Source: Rapana venosa
Lineage: Eukaryota > Mollusca > Gastropoda > Neogastropoda > Muricidae
Length of the DNA: 64,000 nt
Assembly (NCBI GenBank): GCA_028751875.1
Contig: CM054134.1
Span: forward strand, 65,901,424 to 65,965,423
Direction: 5' to 3'
The notes beneath the pieces are model-generated. The model searched no databases and was not told the DNA's origin. It worked only from the letters and a program-made list of their open reading frames with translations. The translations under genes and the position numbers were made by a program. Positions 48,256-60,359 of this stretch are shown one piece after another; within the stretch, counting starts at the first letter, position 1; every line of letters begins with the position of its first letter.

Positions 48256-49128
48256 ATTTTCTTTTGACACAGAAGTCTGAACAGAAATAAACACACACGC
48301 GCGCGCGTGCGTGCAGGACTCTCCCTTTCGGCTTTCACCACACTCAGACACATCGTTATAAAAGGACAGTTTGATATAGCTTAACCATCTTGCCCTAGCG
48401 TAAGTTACCGTCACCCTGTGAATAACAATAATCTTTGTCGTCTTTTGGTTGCTGTTGCCAGGCTATAAACAGGAGACCCCCTTAACGTTTGACTCATTAT
48501 CCCGGATATTTCACGCTTACTTTAGTGCCTGGAAGAGAATGCTTCTGTCCAAAGTGTCCTGTGAAGAATACAGTCCACTGGGGGCACATTGCCTTTCCCT
48601 GTAGTCATAGTGGGCCTCAACACCAGTCTGAATCATGTCATTTACTACTAAATTTAGGGTTGCTTTAATCCAAGTGCAAAACTGATAACGAAAATGTAAA
48701 TTTTGTTGCATTTTATGTTAACGTAAATTATATCCTTTAACACAAAAACCATTCCTTTCTGAGGTAAATGTTTTCAATTCTTTGTTATTATTTGTCAATA
48801 AGGGAAAAAACCCATCCCAACCGAATAAAACAAAACAAAACAAAACGAAACACGCCCCCCTTCCCCTCCAAACTACTATCTTTAACGCAAATCAAGACAA
48901 CTGAATATCTATTAATCTATTGCACTAAGAAGTAGTCTTTGATTCCCACCATGAGTATACTAATTCTGTCTAGATTCGTTGTAGTGTTGGTAGTGGTTAG
49001 CACGATATTTTTCAAAGTCACATTGACCGAGATTAATAGCAGCAGCACATTGTTAAAAAAGACCTTGTAGGCAAACGCTTGGTGCAGCAGCTTTATTGCA
49101 ACAATCAAATATTGGCTGAAGACCGCAG
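47571..49128. other. Unassigned DNA upstream of the PAN exon
   Basis: It contains CA/CG repeats at 47680-47826 and (AC)n at 48213-48254. A possible acceptor (CTTACTTTAG) at about 48527 precedes a short open frame, but no donor or domain supports an exon. The signal-peptide exon expected for the PAN-EGF-FReD gene was not found here. Confidence 0.5.
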
Positions 49129-49311
49129 GTTCCGCACACTTCGGTCCGGAGCAGACCGGAGTGTGTAGCGGAATGCGGTCGAGATGTGACCTGCAAATCC
49201 ATTATCTTCAATCAGCGAAACGGAATATGTCATCTGGGGGACTCCAAGGCTGCCGAAAACTGCTCCAACATGGTAGCTCCACCTTCTCCTGCTTGGGCTT
49301 TCTATCAGGAG
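49129..49311 (+). CDS. PAN/Apple domain exon of PAN-EGF-FReD gene
   Basis: An exon of 183 bp (61 codons), phase 0 at both ends, between a CAG acceptor and a GAG|GTAGGA donor. It reads RPECVAECGRDVTCKSIIFN, QRNGICHLGD, then ENC and WAFYQE. The Cys pattern C-x3-C-x5-C-x11-C with CKS-x-x-FN and CHL is that of a PAN/Apple domain, a carbohydrate- or protein-binding fold found at the N-terminal side of many molluscan lectin-type proteins. The upstream frame has a stop, so the exon border is real or very close. Its end phase fits the EGF exon start. A damaged copy is at 54793-54958. The upstream exon that would complete the PAN domain start was not found. Confidence 0.75.
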
Positions 49312-49863
49312 GTAGGAAAGAACGATCTTTTCAAAGCGTCTGTGTGTGTATCTATCTGGCTGTATGTTTGTCTTTCTTTCTTTCATTTTTTGTTTGTTCC
49401 ATGTTTCTTTTTGATTGAGACTAGCTGGTCATGATTTTGTTTCTTGCGTATATTTTGTAATCTTGTCCCTGAACATGGTTATTGTATCTGTTAACGTAAA
49501 ATTTGATACCAAATATGATACTTTAATATCTAAAATTAATGGATTAGCATAACGACAAATAATTTCTTCTACAAATTAGAAAATCTGCCAAATATTCTAG
49601 TATTAATATTGCTAGACATTTTTTTATTAGAATGACTGAAGATATAAAGAATTAAATAAATTGACTTAGCACTGATTTTGCTCTATGATGTTGTGCCGAA
49701 CAGTATGATTGATGTTACATACCTGTTATGATAACTTTGTTTGGTTACTGGTACTGAGTATGATCCTCCATATCTCTTAAGGCTTCACAGGAATTAGTGA
49801 AGTTTAAAGGTGAATTAGCTTTTATGGTGATATTTTTGCATACTTATTAACTTGCATAGTTTA

Positions 49864-50510
49864 TGGTGGATCAGTGGTCTAGAGGTAACCACCTGCCTAG
49901 AAAGCAAAATGTCCGGTTCGAAATGTGTTGTGGTTCAATGTCGTTTGTGCCCGAAACTACCCCCACCCCATCCACTAGACCGTAAATGGATGCTACTCAC
50001 TCACTCTCACTCAGTCCCATGCCCAAAGGACGTAGGGGGGACAGAGAGAAGACGCAACAGAGATCTTTTTCCATGCTTCACGATCCTGTGTGGCTAGTAG
50101 AAGGTGTTGCAGGGGTTGGGCGGTCCAGTCTTTGATGTTGCCAATCCATGATTTCTTTTGGCGGCCTCTTCTTCTCTTGCCTTCGACTGTTCCTTGCATG
50201 ATGGTTTTTGCTAATGGATGCTACCCTTTCGGATAAAAACTCATTTAGGACACATAAAAGAATCCACAGCTATAAGAAAATTGTCTCTGGCAAAATTGTG
50301 TTGAAAAAAACCCACCCTCCGATAAAGAAACAGGTATACATGCAGACCGGAAAAAAGGACGGTGCTGCTCTTACGGCAACCCGCTCTCTGAAAAGAGTAG
50401 GCCATTGGGTGCCGGTGGGAACGGATGACAAAATTGGCACTGTATACACACGGATGTAAAAAAAAAGCACATGAGTGCTTATTCTACTCTCCTCGAAATA
50501 AAGGAATATG
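49864..50510 (+). mobile_element. SINE S3, interrupted by an RTE fragment
   Basis: The head at 49866-49925 holds GTGGTCTAGAGGTAACCACC and a B-box-like GGTTCGAAATG, similar to S1. The body resumes after the insertion with CTTTCGGATAAAAACTC (the equivalent of CTTTCGGATGAGG in S1) and ends with the GTGCCGGTGGGA tail shared with S5. Confidence 0.82.
49997..50212 (-). mobile_element. LINE-H, RTE-like 3' fragment with target-site duplication
   Basis: On the minus strand it reads MQGTVEGKRRRGRQKKSW, IGNIKDWTAQPLQHLLLA and DREAWKKISVASS, the C-terminus of RTE ORF2p, followed by a short GAGTGA-type 3' repeat tail. It is flanked by the direct repeat AATGGATGCTAC at 49985-49996 and 50213-50224. The insertion is 216 bp, strongly 5'-truncated and relatively young compared with the SINE it splits. 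Confidence 0.88.
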
Positions 50511-52088
50511 ATAAATCTCTCTCTCTCTCTCTTACTCTCTCTGTCTGTGTGCCTATGTCTGTGTGTGTGTCTCTCTCTGTCTCTGTCTGTCTGTCTGTCT
50601 CTCTCCCTCTCTCTCTCCCCCCCCCCCCCCTTGTCTTGTTTTTTTCATGGCTATTTGCGTCATTCCCTTCTATCTTTTTATGAAAGAATTCATTTAAAAC
50701 GTTACGCAACCCCTGGCTAAAAACCAAAAATTTTTCCATATACCCTATCTGCTACTCCAACACTGTACGAAAAACACAATACCTTCTTTGATTTATTTAC
50801 CTGCTATTCCGTCTTGGTAGGGAAAAAGATACCCTTTTTATCTATCTGCTACTCCAGACAAAAATTTTTCTGGGTAAACCCTCCCAAAAACGAAAAAAAG
50901 GCCCAAAACGGTTTTGGGAAAGAATAAAGAACTATGGGAAATGTGCCCCGATGAAAGATTTTGAAGTCCCGTAGCGTAGCAATAGCTGTGCTGGTTTGGG
51001 CCGTTCGCGGAAAGCAGACCACCCATTTATAAAAAGACAATTAACTTCGTAGTGGATGGGAAAAAAAAACCCCCCGGGGAAAACCTAGCAAAAAACCCGG
51101 GGGCTACCCGTATTGGGAGTTTAACTTAAAAGAAAGGCATAACTAAGGGAAAAAGCCCCAAAAAAGAGAGGATGGAGAGGGCTCATCAATTAAAACCCCC
51201 CTGGGGAGAAACATGAAAAAAAAAAGGAAGAGGGAAAAAGAAACGGGTTTGGAAAGGATAAAATTCCCAAAATGACCATATAAAGAAACCGGGCCCCTTT
51301 CCCTTTTTTCAGTTTTTTCAAAAAATTGGGGGTAAAGAATTTTTATACCGCCCTTTAGTGGAAACAAAGGGAAATTCCCCATGATCCTCATACAGGGGTA
51401 ATGTGGGGTACTAAAAAAGATCAGCTTGGAAAGCCACAAAAGCAAATCATCATTTCCCCAAGGGGAATGAAAAATAAAGTAGTTAAAATGTCAAGCGTGA
51501 TACAAAACGTAGAAGTGGGAAAAACATCATGCTTTTTGTAGAATTAAAAAACAAAATGAAAGGGGAAGGGATCCGTAACTTTTACGACAGTAAAGGTTTT
51601 TTACAGCCCAAAATCCAAAAATAACATTAAAATGTCTTCATTATGTCAGAAAAGATTTTTTTTAAAGCATCTAGTCTCACTATTTCAAAATTTTTTATTC
51701 AGGTCCCGAAAGGGAAAAACCCCCCCCGTGCAATGCCAAAGACCTTTCAGAATTCCCTTTTATATAAAAAAAAAGGGGGCGTCCCGGGGTTGCATCAGAA
51801 GTGAAACATGAAAAGGCGGGCACAGTTAATAGATTTACTATAAGGGCAGAAAAAAATTTCTAGTCATAGGTTTTAAATGATGATAAAAGGGGCTCATGGC
51901 CCAAACATGGAGGAGTTCTCTATAGGTCTATGCCCAAAACGAACACAGGGTGGCAAAATTTAAAAAGCCAAAGGACCAAAATGCGGGCATTAAAAACAGT
52001 CCCCCTCAGAATTTTAAAATCAAAATCAATTTTGGTTTTTTTCAAAAATTCAAATATTTTTAAACTTTTGTTTAAAAAGATGAAGTTT
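50510..52088. other. CT microsatellite and damaged DNA (end of unit A)
   Basis: CT/GT compound repeat at 50517-50632. From about 50690 the sequence becomes homopolymer-damaged. The clean counterpart of its last part is 56710-57505. No gene is recognised. Confidence 0.6.
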
Positions 52089-52870
52089 TCCCGTTAAAAA
52101 AGCATTAGAAAGTAATTATTCTAATCATTTAAAAGTGTATCTGACGGACTGTATTAAAAAAACAGGCAAAAGTGGTGCTGCATATGTGATTCCGATTTTA
52201 AAACGTTCAAAATCTTTTTATTTAGGAGAGCTTTTTTCTTTTTTACTTTAAATTTAAATTCGCAACCCTTTATGGCTTTAAAAATTTTTTTTTAATTATA
52301 GCTGTTATGTTTCCAAAATTTGTTTTGGTTCACTCAAAAGCAGTGTTGATGGCATTAAAGACATGGCATGGTAAAAAAAAGGGAAATGTATTGTTTTGAG
52401 ATTATTCCTGATACATTTTTGCAAGCAAAAGGAAAATCCGCATAATTTTTGCGGGCCCCCTTCCATTGTGGAATTTATTCGAATGAGTGGTTGATCTTGG
52501 CAAAACAATTTTGCCTCTGAATATTCTGAAGTTTTTGGTTTTGTCTGCATGTCCTTTATGAAATTCATTCTAAGTTATAAAATCATGCTTCAAAGATTTT
52601 TTTAAAAAATTTTTTAAGCAGTTTCCTTCCCCACGGAAATTAAAAATTCTAAACTAAACTGAGATTAAATGCGGGATACAAATTTTTAAAAAAAAGAAAC
52701 TGTTTTGTTCAAATCCCTTTCAATCCCCTTTTTTTTGATTGCCCAATTTTTTTGACTGTAAAAAAAAGAGGTTTAGTTTTCATAAAATATGATACAGTCA
52801 AAAAAGTTTTTATGACTCTCAGAATTTCTAATGGTCATTTTTTTTACCTGTAAGACCATTTTGTAATTAG
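52089..52870 (+). pseudogene. LINE-G RNase H region, damaged copy
   Basis: Colinear with 46190-46996 at base level, with many homopolymer substitutions and deletions. The YTDGS and IPSHCG motifs are no longer in frame. Confidence 0.75.
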
Positions 52871-54792
52871 TTATTTTATTAATAAATATATATATTATTT
52901 TTATAATAAAAATTTATATGTTATCTCTCCTCTCTCTCCCCCTCTAAATATATAATTATATATATGTTATCTCTCTCTCTCTCTCTCCCCCCCTTTTTTT
53001 TATATATATTATATATATATTATATTTTTTTTAAATTTTTTTTTGTGTGTGTGGGGTGTGTGTGTTGTTTTGTGTGTTTTGGGGGGGGGAAAAAGGGGGA
53101 AAAGGAGGGGAGAGAGAAAAGAGGAGAGAAGAGAGAGAGAGAGGGAGAGAAGAGAGAGAGAAAAGGGGGGAGAGAGAGAAGAGGGAAAAGAAAGAGAAGA
53201 GAGGTTTTGTAATAAAGTTACTTTGGTATAATCGGGTGTGCTAATCACCTGTAGTAAAAAGACTTTAAACAAAACAAACAAAAAATACAAATACAAACAT
53301 AAAAAATAAAAAATTATATTATATTTATAAATATTTTATTAATATATTTATATAATATTTTATTATATATTAAAAGGGACGAAAGGTATATGTATTTTAA
53401 AATGGAATCAAAATTTTTTAAAGGGAATTTTAAAAAAAAAATAATTTCAAAAAAATCGTCTGCCTGGCACACTTACCCCCACATCCATCCATCATCACTC
53501 AACCCCCTCCCCCCCCCCTCCCCCACCTTGCGCGCCCCGCGCGCGCGCACACAAAACCACACGCCCCCCACGCACGAAACCACACACACACACACCACAC
53601 AACCACACCACCACAAAATTAAAATCAAAATGCATACAGGACAAATTCGTTTAAAAAACAAAAAAACATCGTCACAATCCTGAAAACTCTTCCGAGAGTT
53701 TTTTAAAAAACCAAGGGTTCCCCTTTAGGCTACCCCCCGTGTATTTTTAAAGGTTCATAAACTGAAATTTAAATTTGCTAATTGTTTTTTAGTTTTACTT
53801 TTTTTTTTTTTTAAAATGATTATTTTTTTTATTTTACTTTAAAGTTAATTTTCCCCATTTTTCTAACTCACCCCAAACCTACTTTTTCCCAACACCCAAA
53901 ACGAAGTTTGGAAATTTCCAAAGGTATTGCAGGGTAAGCCACCCCCCCCCCCACCCCCCCACACACCCACACACCCCCCCCTTTTTTTTGAACAAAAGTC
54001 TGAACGAAAACCCCAACACGCGCGCCGTGGTGCAGGACCCCCCTTTCGGCTTTCCCCACATCAACAATTTTTAAAAAAGGCAGTTTTAATTTGTTTAAAA
54101 CCACTTCCCCCTGGAAGTTCCCTTTTCCCCCTGGAATACAATAATTTTTGTCTTTTTGGTGCTTTTCCCCCAGGTTTTAAAAAGGAACCCCCTTAACTTT
54201 TGGGCCATATCCCGGATTTTCACCTTACTTTAGTGCCTGGGAATGTTCTGTCCAAAGTGTCCTGTGAGAATACAGTAGGGGGGGCACTTGCCCCCCTTAA
54301 GTCTTGGGCCTCACCCAGTCGAATCATTCTTTTTACTCAAAATTTTTGGGTTGCTTTAACCCAAGGCAAAAGAAAAACGAAAATTAAATTTTGTTGATTT
54401 TTTTTAAGAAATTATATCCTTTAAAACAAACCATTCCCTTTTCTGAGGTAAATGTTTTCAAATTCTTTGTTATTTTGTAAATAAGGGAAAAAAACCCATC
54501 CCAACCGAAATTAAAAAAACCCAAAAAAACAAAACACGCCCCCCTTCCCCTCCAAATACTATCTTTAACCAAATAAAAGACAAACTGAATACCCCTAAAT
54601 TATTGCACAAAAAGTAGTCTTTGATTCCCCCATGGTAAAAATTCTGTCTAGTTCGTTGTAGTGTTGGTAGGGTTTACCCGATATTTTTCAAAGTACTGAC
54701 CGAGTTAAAGCACACCCCCCAATTTTAAAAAGACCTGAGGAAAACGCTTGGTGCACAGCTTTTTGCAACTAAAAATTTTGGTAAAGCCCGAG

Positions 54793-54958
54793 GTTCCGCC
54801 CATTTCGGTCCCGGCGACGGGTGTGTACGGAATGCGTCAGATGTGCCCTGCAAACCATTTCTTCAATAGCAAAAGGGAAATTGTCATTGGGGGCCCCAAA
54901 GGGGCTGCCAAAAAAGCTCCCTGGTAGCCCCACCTTTCCTCTTGGGCTTTCTTAGGAG
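54793..54958 (+). pseudogene. PAN/Apple exon, damaged copy
   Basis: It matches 49129-49311 with about 17 bases missing and many substitutions. The acceptor and the GGAG|GTAGGAAAG donor context remain. The frame is broken in several places, by errors of the same kind as in surrounding non-coding DNA. Confidence 0.8.
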
Positions 54959-55439
54959 GTAGGAAAGAACGTTTTTCAAAGGTCTGGGGGTTCTTTGGCT
55001 GTATTTTTGTCTTTCTTTTTTTTCATTTTTTGTTTGTTCCATGTTTCTTTTGATTGAGACACGGTCTGATTTTGTTTTTTGGGTTTTAAATTTTGAAATC
55101 TTGCCCTGAACATGGTTATTGTTCTTTTAAAGTAAAAATTTCCCCAAAAATATGATCTTAAATATCAAAAATTTTAAAGGTTTGGCATAAGACAAATAAT
55201 TTTCTTCTCAAATTAGAAAACTGAAATATTCTGTATAATATGCTAACTTTTTTTATTAAAATGATGGAAAAAGAAAAATAAAGAAGCCTGTTTTGCTCAT
55301 GGGGTCCCCAAACCCTTTGTTTTGATTTCCCAACCGTTTGTAAATTTTTTTGGAACGGTACGGATGTCCCTTCTTGGCTTCCGGTTAGGGTTTAAGGGAA
55401 GTTTTTAGTGTTTTTTTTCAATTTATTTAACTTGATAGT

Positions 55440-56060
55440 TAGGGGACCCAGGGTTTCAAGGGGTAACCACCTCCTGAAACAAATTTCCCGGTTCGAAATG
55501 TTTTGGGGTTCTGTCCTTTTGTCCCCGAAACTCCCCCCCCCCCATCCATAGACCTTGGAGCTACTCACTCACTCCACTCGTCCCATGCCCCAAAGGGAGG
55601 GGGGAAAAAGGAGGGAAAACGGATCTTTTTCCCCTTTGCTTCACGATCCGTTTTTGGGCCGGGAAGGTGTGCGGGGTTTGGGGGGTTCCAGTCTTTGATG
55701 TTGCCAACCATATTTCTTTTGGCGGCCTTTTCTTTCTTGCCTTCGCGTTCCTTCCCAAAAGGGTTTTTTGCAATGGAGTCCCTTTGGGAAAAAAACTCAT
55801 TTGGCACATAAAAGAATCCACCCCAAAGAAAATTGTCTTTGGAAAATTGTGTTGAAAAAAAAACCCCCCCTCCTTAAAAAAAAGGTATCGCAGAGGGGGA
55901 AAAAAGGAGGGGTGCTGCTCTTCGGAAAACCCGCCCAAAAAAGATAGGCCATTGGGTGCCGGTGGGAAAGGAGGGGAAAAAAATTGGCATGTATCACAGG
56001 GAAAGAAAAAAAAAACCAGAGTGTTATTTCCCCCCCTCAAAAAAAGGGGAATTGAAAAAC
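55440..56060 (+). mobile_element. SINE S3 with nested RTE fragment, damaged copy
   Basis: Colinear with 49864-50510, including the inserted RTE fragment (about 55563-55790) and the GTGCCGGTGGGA tail. The target-site repeat is blurred by base damage. Confidence 0.75.
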
Positions 56061-57505
56061 CCTCTCTCTCTCTTTACTTCTCTTCTGTGGCCTAGTCTGG
56101 GTGTGTCTCTCTCTGTTCTGTCTGTCTGTCTGTCCTTCCCTTCCCCGGGCCCCCCCCCCCTATTTTCCGTTTCTTGCGGCTATTGTTTGTTTTCCCCCTT
56201 CTTCTATGCAAAGTATTCTTTTAAGTTACTGCAAAAAGGCTAGAAAAACAAATTTCTATATCACGCTCCCCAAAACACTGTCGAAAACAAATACCTTATT
56301 GAAAAACCCCTGCTTTCCGTACTTTAAGGAAAAGATACCTTTTTTATCTATCGCTACCGACAAAGTTACTGTACCACAACAACGAAAAAAAAAAAGAAAA
56401 ATCGGTTGGGAATAAAGAACCAGGGAAGTGCCCCTTTAAAGAGCGAGTAGTAAAATAGCTGGCGGTTTTGGGCACGTTCGCGGAAGCGACCACCACACAA
56501 AAAGGCAAAAAACTTCGTAGGGGGAAAAGAGCCAAAGGAAGACCTGAAAAACCCGGGTACCGTTTGCGGTTTCTTGGAAAGGGGCTAAATAAGGAAGAAG
56601 CAAAAAGAGAGAGTGGAAGGGCTCATAAAAGTCAAACTCCCCTGGGAGAAACAGACAAAAAAGGAAGAGGGAAGAAGAAATCGGTTGGAATGGAAAACAT
56701 TACAAGTGCCATATAAAAACCCCGGGCCCCCTTTCCGTTTTTGCAGTTTTACACGATTGGTGTAAAAGAATTTGATACCTGCCCAGTGAGTGGAAGCAAG
56801 AATTCCACATGATCCTCATGAGCAGGGATACTGTGGCAGGTACTAAACGATCAGCTTGGAAAGCCACAGAAGCAAAATCATCATCCTCAAGAGAATGAAA
56901 AATAAAGTAGATAAAGTGTCAAGCGTGATACAGACGTAGAAGAGGAACAACATACATGCTTTTTGTAGAATTAAAATCACTGAAGGCGAGGCATCCGTAA
57001 CTTTGACGGACAGTAAAGGTTTTGACAGTCAATATCAAACATAACATTACTGTCTATCATTATGTCAGAAATGATTTTTCCAAAGCATCTAGTCTCACTC
57101 ATTTCAAATTTGTATTCAGGTCAGAGGGAAACCCTCCAGTGCAATGCCAAAGACTGCAGAATTCTTTGATATAAAAAAGGAGTCCGTCAGGGTTGCATTC
57201 AGAAGTGATCATGAGAAAGGCGGGCACAGATGACATGAGAATCACTATAAGAGGCAGAAACATTACTAGTCATAGGTATACTGATGATACAGGACTCATG
57301 GCCAAGCATGAGAGGAGTTCTCTATAGAGTCTATGCAAAGCGCAACACAGCTGGCTAAAATAAAATGCCAAAGGACCAAAGTGACGGACATTAATGAAAC
57401 AGTCCCCCTCAGAATATTAAAATCAAAATCAATTTGGAATACATTCAAAAGTTCAAATATTTAAGCTCTGTAAAAGAGAAGGATAGTTCCAGTGTACAAG
57501 ACATC

Positions 57506-57754
57506 GCAGTTAGAATCATATCGTTCAAGCAAGAGATGAACCGGTTAAACAACATTTGAAAAGAGAGAAGTATACCTAGATATCTAAATACTAGAAATCA
57601 CACACACACACGTGATTGATTTATCGATGAATTTATTTATTTATTGATTGAATATTGATTGATTGATTGATTGATGATCTTTATATCCAATGGTAAGATA
57701 AGCCGTAACAGATTATTTTCAACCGGCTCATTGATAAAAAAATTTTTTAAAAAA
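57506..57754. other. Unique flank upstream of the EGF exon (copy 3)
   Basis: Short AT-rich sequence with (GATT)n at 57630-57683. It differs from what precedes the same GA tract at 10420. Confidence 0.7.
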
Positions 57755-57888
57755 ATTGAGAGAGAGAGGGGGGGTGAGAGAGAGAGAAGGAGAGGGGAGA
57801 GAGAGAGAGTCCCTCACCACCCCATATCCTAAACTCACCTTCCTCCCCACTAAAGAATCTGAGAATATCAATGCTGTTTGTTTCATAG

Positions 57889-57981
57889 CCCCCTCCGTGT
57901 GCGAAGGAGAGGTGATGGGCCCTATGGGGTTGTGTGTGTGTAGCTCAAGGCTTCGGGTACCCTGCAACGGTATTATCCATG
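57889..57981 (+). pseudogene. EGF-like exon, copy 3 (frameshifted as assembled)
   Basis: Same acceptor (TTTCATAG) and donor (GTGAGT) as 10540-10636. A base is missing in the codon after the first Cys, and further indels follow. Since flanking non-coding bases show similar errors, the frameshifts are probably assembly errors rather than gene decay. Confidence 0.7.
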
Positions 57982-58854
57982 GTGAGTTGTCGTCAACCTC
58001 AATAGCGGTGTGTCAGGGGCCCTGTGATGTATTTTATTTTTGTCTCATATTGTCAGCATTGTTAAATGTGAGAAGAAAGCCCAAATCGAGAGAAAGAAAA
58101 AATATAAAAAGAAAAGTTAATAAAACTGAAAAATAACCTCGCAAGTACGCCAGAAAAAAACACGTGACAAAAAAAAACAAAACCAACAAGCCAAACAAGC
58201 AAGCAAGCAATTAGATCCAATTCAATCCAAACCCCAAACCAACCCAGCCAACGACCCACCACCGACCCACCAACCAAAACCCAAACAACCAATTAACCAA
58301 TCAACCAACCAACCACCCAACTAACCACTCAACCAACACCCACCCAAAACAAACAAACAACCAACCCAAAAAACCCAAACAACAAAAAAAAAAGCAAAAA
58401 GGCCAAAGGCAAGTCAGCCACACCCCCCTGTCCTTTGTTCACCCAATATAACCAACCTAAACCAACCACTCAGCCAGCCCAAACCCAACCAACCAACCAA
58501 CCCACCCACTAAGTAGAAAGGGTATTTTCGTGTTGTGCATACTAACATCTCATCTCATCACATCTCACAATGCTGAGCAAAAGACCTTATGCACATACTG
58601 CCATTTTGGGACCTCCGTTGATAGCCTCACAATGGAGTCAGAGCCCAAAAAACTTCAGAAGGAAAGCCCCCCCCCCTCCCCCAAGGGAAAAACTCCCGCC
58701 CCCCTCAAAGAATGCTCTCCCCCTCAAAGGAACAGCTCAACAGCAGTAAGAAGCATCACTGTTTTAAATCATGAATCTAAAGTACAATGACCATTGCTTT
58801 TTTGCACTTTAATGAACCCTGCCCGAACTGACTGTCCCTCCGAACTGTGGGCAG

Positions 58855-59080
58855 ATTGTCATGGGCCCGTTCGGTACAAGGGCCAGAAGGATGGGGTGTT
58901 TTCGGTCACTCCACTGGGGCCGCTGCTACCCTTCCGGTTTACTGTAAACGCTACAACCTCCAGCAGGACCCACATCATGGACCGGCGTAGGTCAACTGTC
59001 AACTTCACCCAAACCTGGCAGAGTATCGCAACGGCTTCTTTGGGTCTTTTGAGGAAGACTTCTGGCTTGGTTTGGACAAA
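58855..59080 (+). pseudogene. FReD exon 1, copy 3 (frameshifted as assembled)
   Basis: Colinear with 11506-11729. KGQKDGVFSVTPL and MDRRRSTVNFTQTW are readable, but indels change the frame before and after them. The donor GTGAGT is kept. It lies 9.5 kb downstream of the clean PAN exon. Confidence 0.8.
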
Positions 59081-60359
59081 GTGAGTGGGAAGAGTTGGTA
59101 GGGGTTTGGGGGAAGATTTGAGGCACAGGATCAAAAGGGTGGGGAGTGGGGGGGGGGGTGTGGTTGTAGGGAATTGGCAAAAGAGGGCGCGGGGAGATGG
59201 ATGAAAGGTTTGGCACGGAGATGATGACAATGACAATATTTTATTGCCTATAGCATTACAGCCCATTAGACAAGGGGGATAATAATCAAATTCAAAGTAC
59301 AAAAAAAAATCACCAATTAATTTCACGCACCAACACATGCAAACGCACACACACACACACACACACATGTGCGCGCGTGCGCGAGCACACACACATACAT
59401 ACACACACAACTACGCCTGCATGCATGCATATGTTGCTTGCACACAAGCAGCCTCTCTCTCTACCTAAGCAGGCAATTGTCAGCACACCTGTACATGCAC
59501 CTGAGTCATACGAGCAACATTTACACAGTCATACTTATACTGAAAAAAATAATATAGAATTGCTTTGAACATGGAGTATTACTACAAACAGTTTTATTTA
59601 AATTGCTACTTGCTTCCTTATCTTTAATGCCAATGCTTTGTATTTTGAAAGGCATAGAATTGTATTTTCATGAGTTTTGAGACAAAATCATGCAACTCGT
59701 TTTTGATCAAGCATACCAGAGAAGGATTGCAGTATAGCACAGTTCTTACGGATATCTTCATATGCTATGCAGTGGAATAAGAAGTGGGTTTCATCTTCCA
59801 ATTCATTTACATAGAATGGGTAATTTGCATCCACATGATCATTTTGATACCAAAGTTTAGAAATTTTTAGACCGCAAACCCTGAGCCGAAATTTTGCAAA
59901 ACAGTCTTTTTCTGGTTAAAAGACACTTTAAATGAATGAAACCATTTATATTTCTCATTATTCTCCAAGTCTGAATTCCAGTTCTGTATGTAACAAGAAA
60001 TTAGCCTGTCTTTTAATTCATTAATGAAAATTGCATGGCATCCAGTGCCTTGGCATAGCCAAACCATACCAAAAAACCATTTTCTACCAATTTCTGCTGC
60101 ACAGTAGATACCCAGTTGAAACGGCCTGATCATGTTGAAACAAAAGCATTTCATATGCCTGTCGACATATTCTTGACATGGGCAACTGAACTAATTTCAA
60201 CCAATATCTAATACACTTGACTGATGTTCTAAAATGAAGTGGATATCTTCCTGTCTCCCCATAGACTTGTTTGTTTTAGGCATACAGGGGAACATTCAGG
60301 AATCTTTTTATAGCAAATGTATGTACGATCTCAATCCCTTTGCAATCTTTAACTAATCC

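Larger units (their letters stand above)
46188..52088. repeat. Second tandem duplication, unit A
   Basis: This unit starts in the LINE-G RNase H region and runs through microsatellites, the PAN exon and split SINE S3 to about 52088. The following 5.4 kb repeats the same order. Unit A is clean to about 50690 and damaged after it. Unit B is the reverse, damaged to about 56700 and clean after. Confidence 0.88.
52089..57505. repeat. Second tandem duplication, unit B (mostly damaged)
   Basis: Copy of 46188-52088: the LINE-G tail at 52089-52870, AT/CT/GT/GA microsatellites to 53200, the PAN exon at 54793-54958, the SINE S3/LINE-H region at 55440-56060, then the segment matching 50690-52088. It is about 480 bp shorter than unit A, mostly through lost repeat units and single-base deletions. 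Confidence 0.85.
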
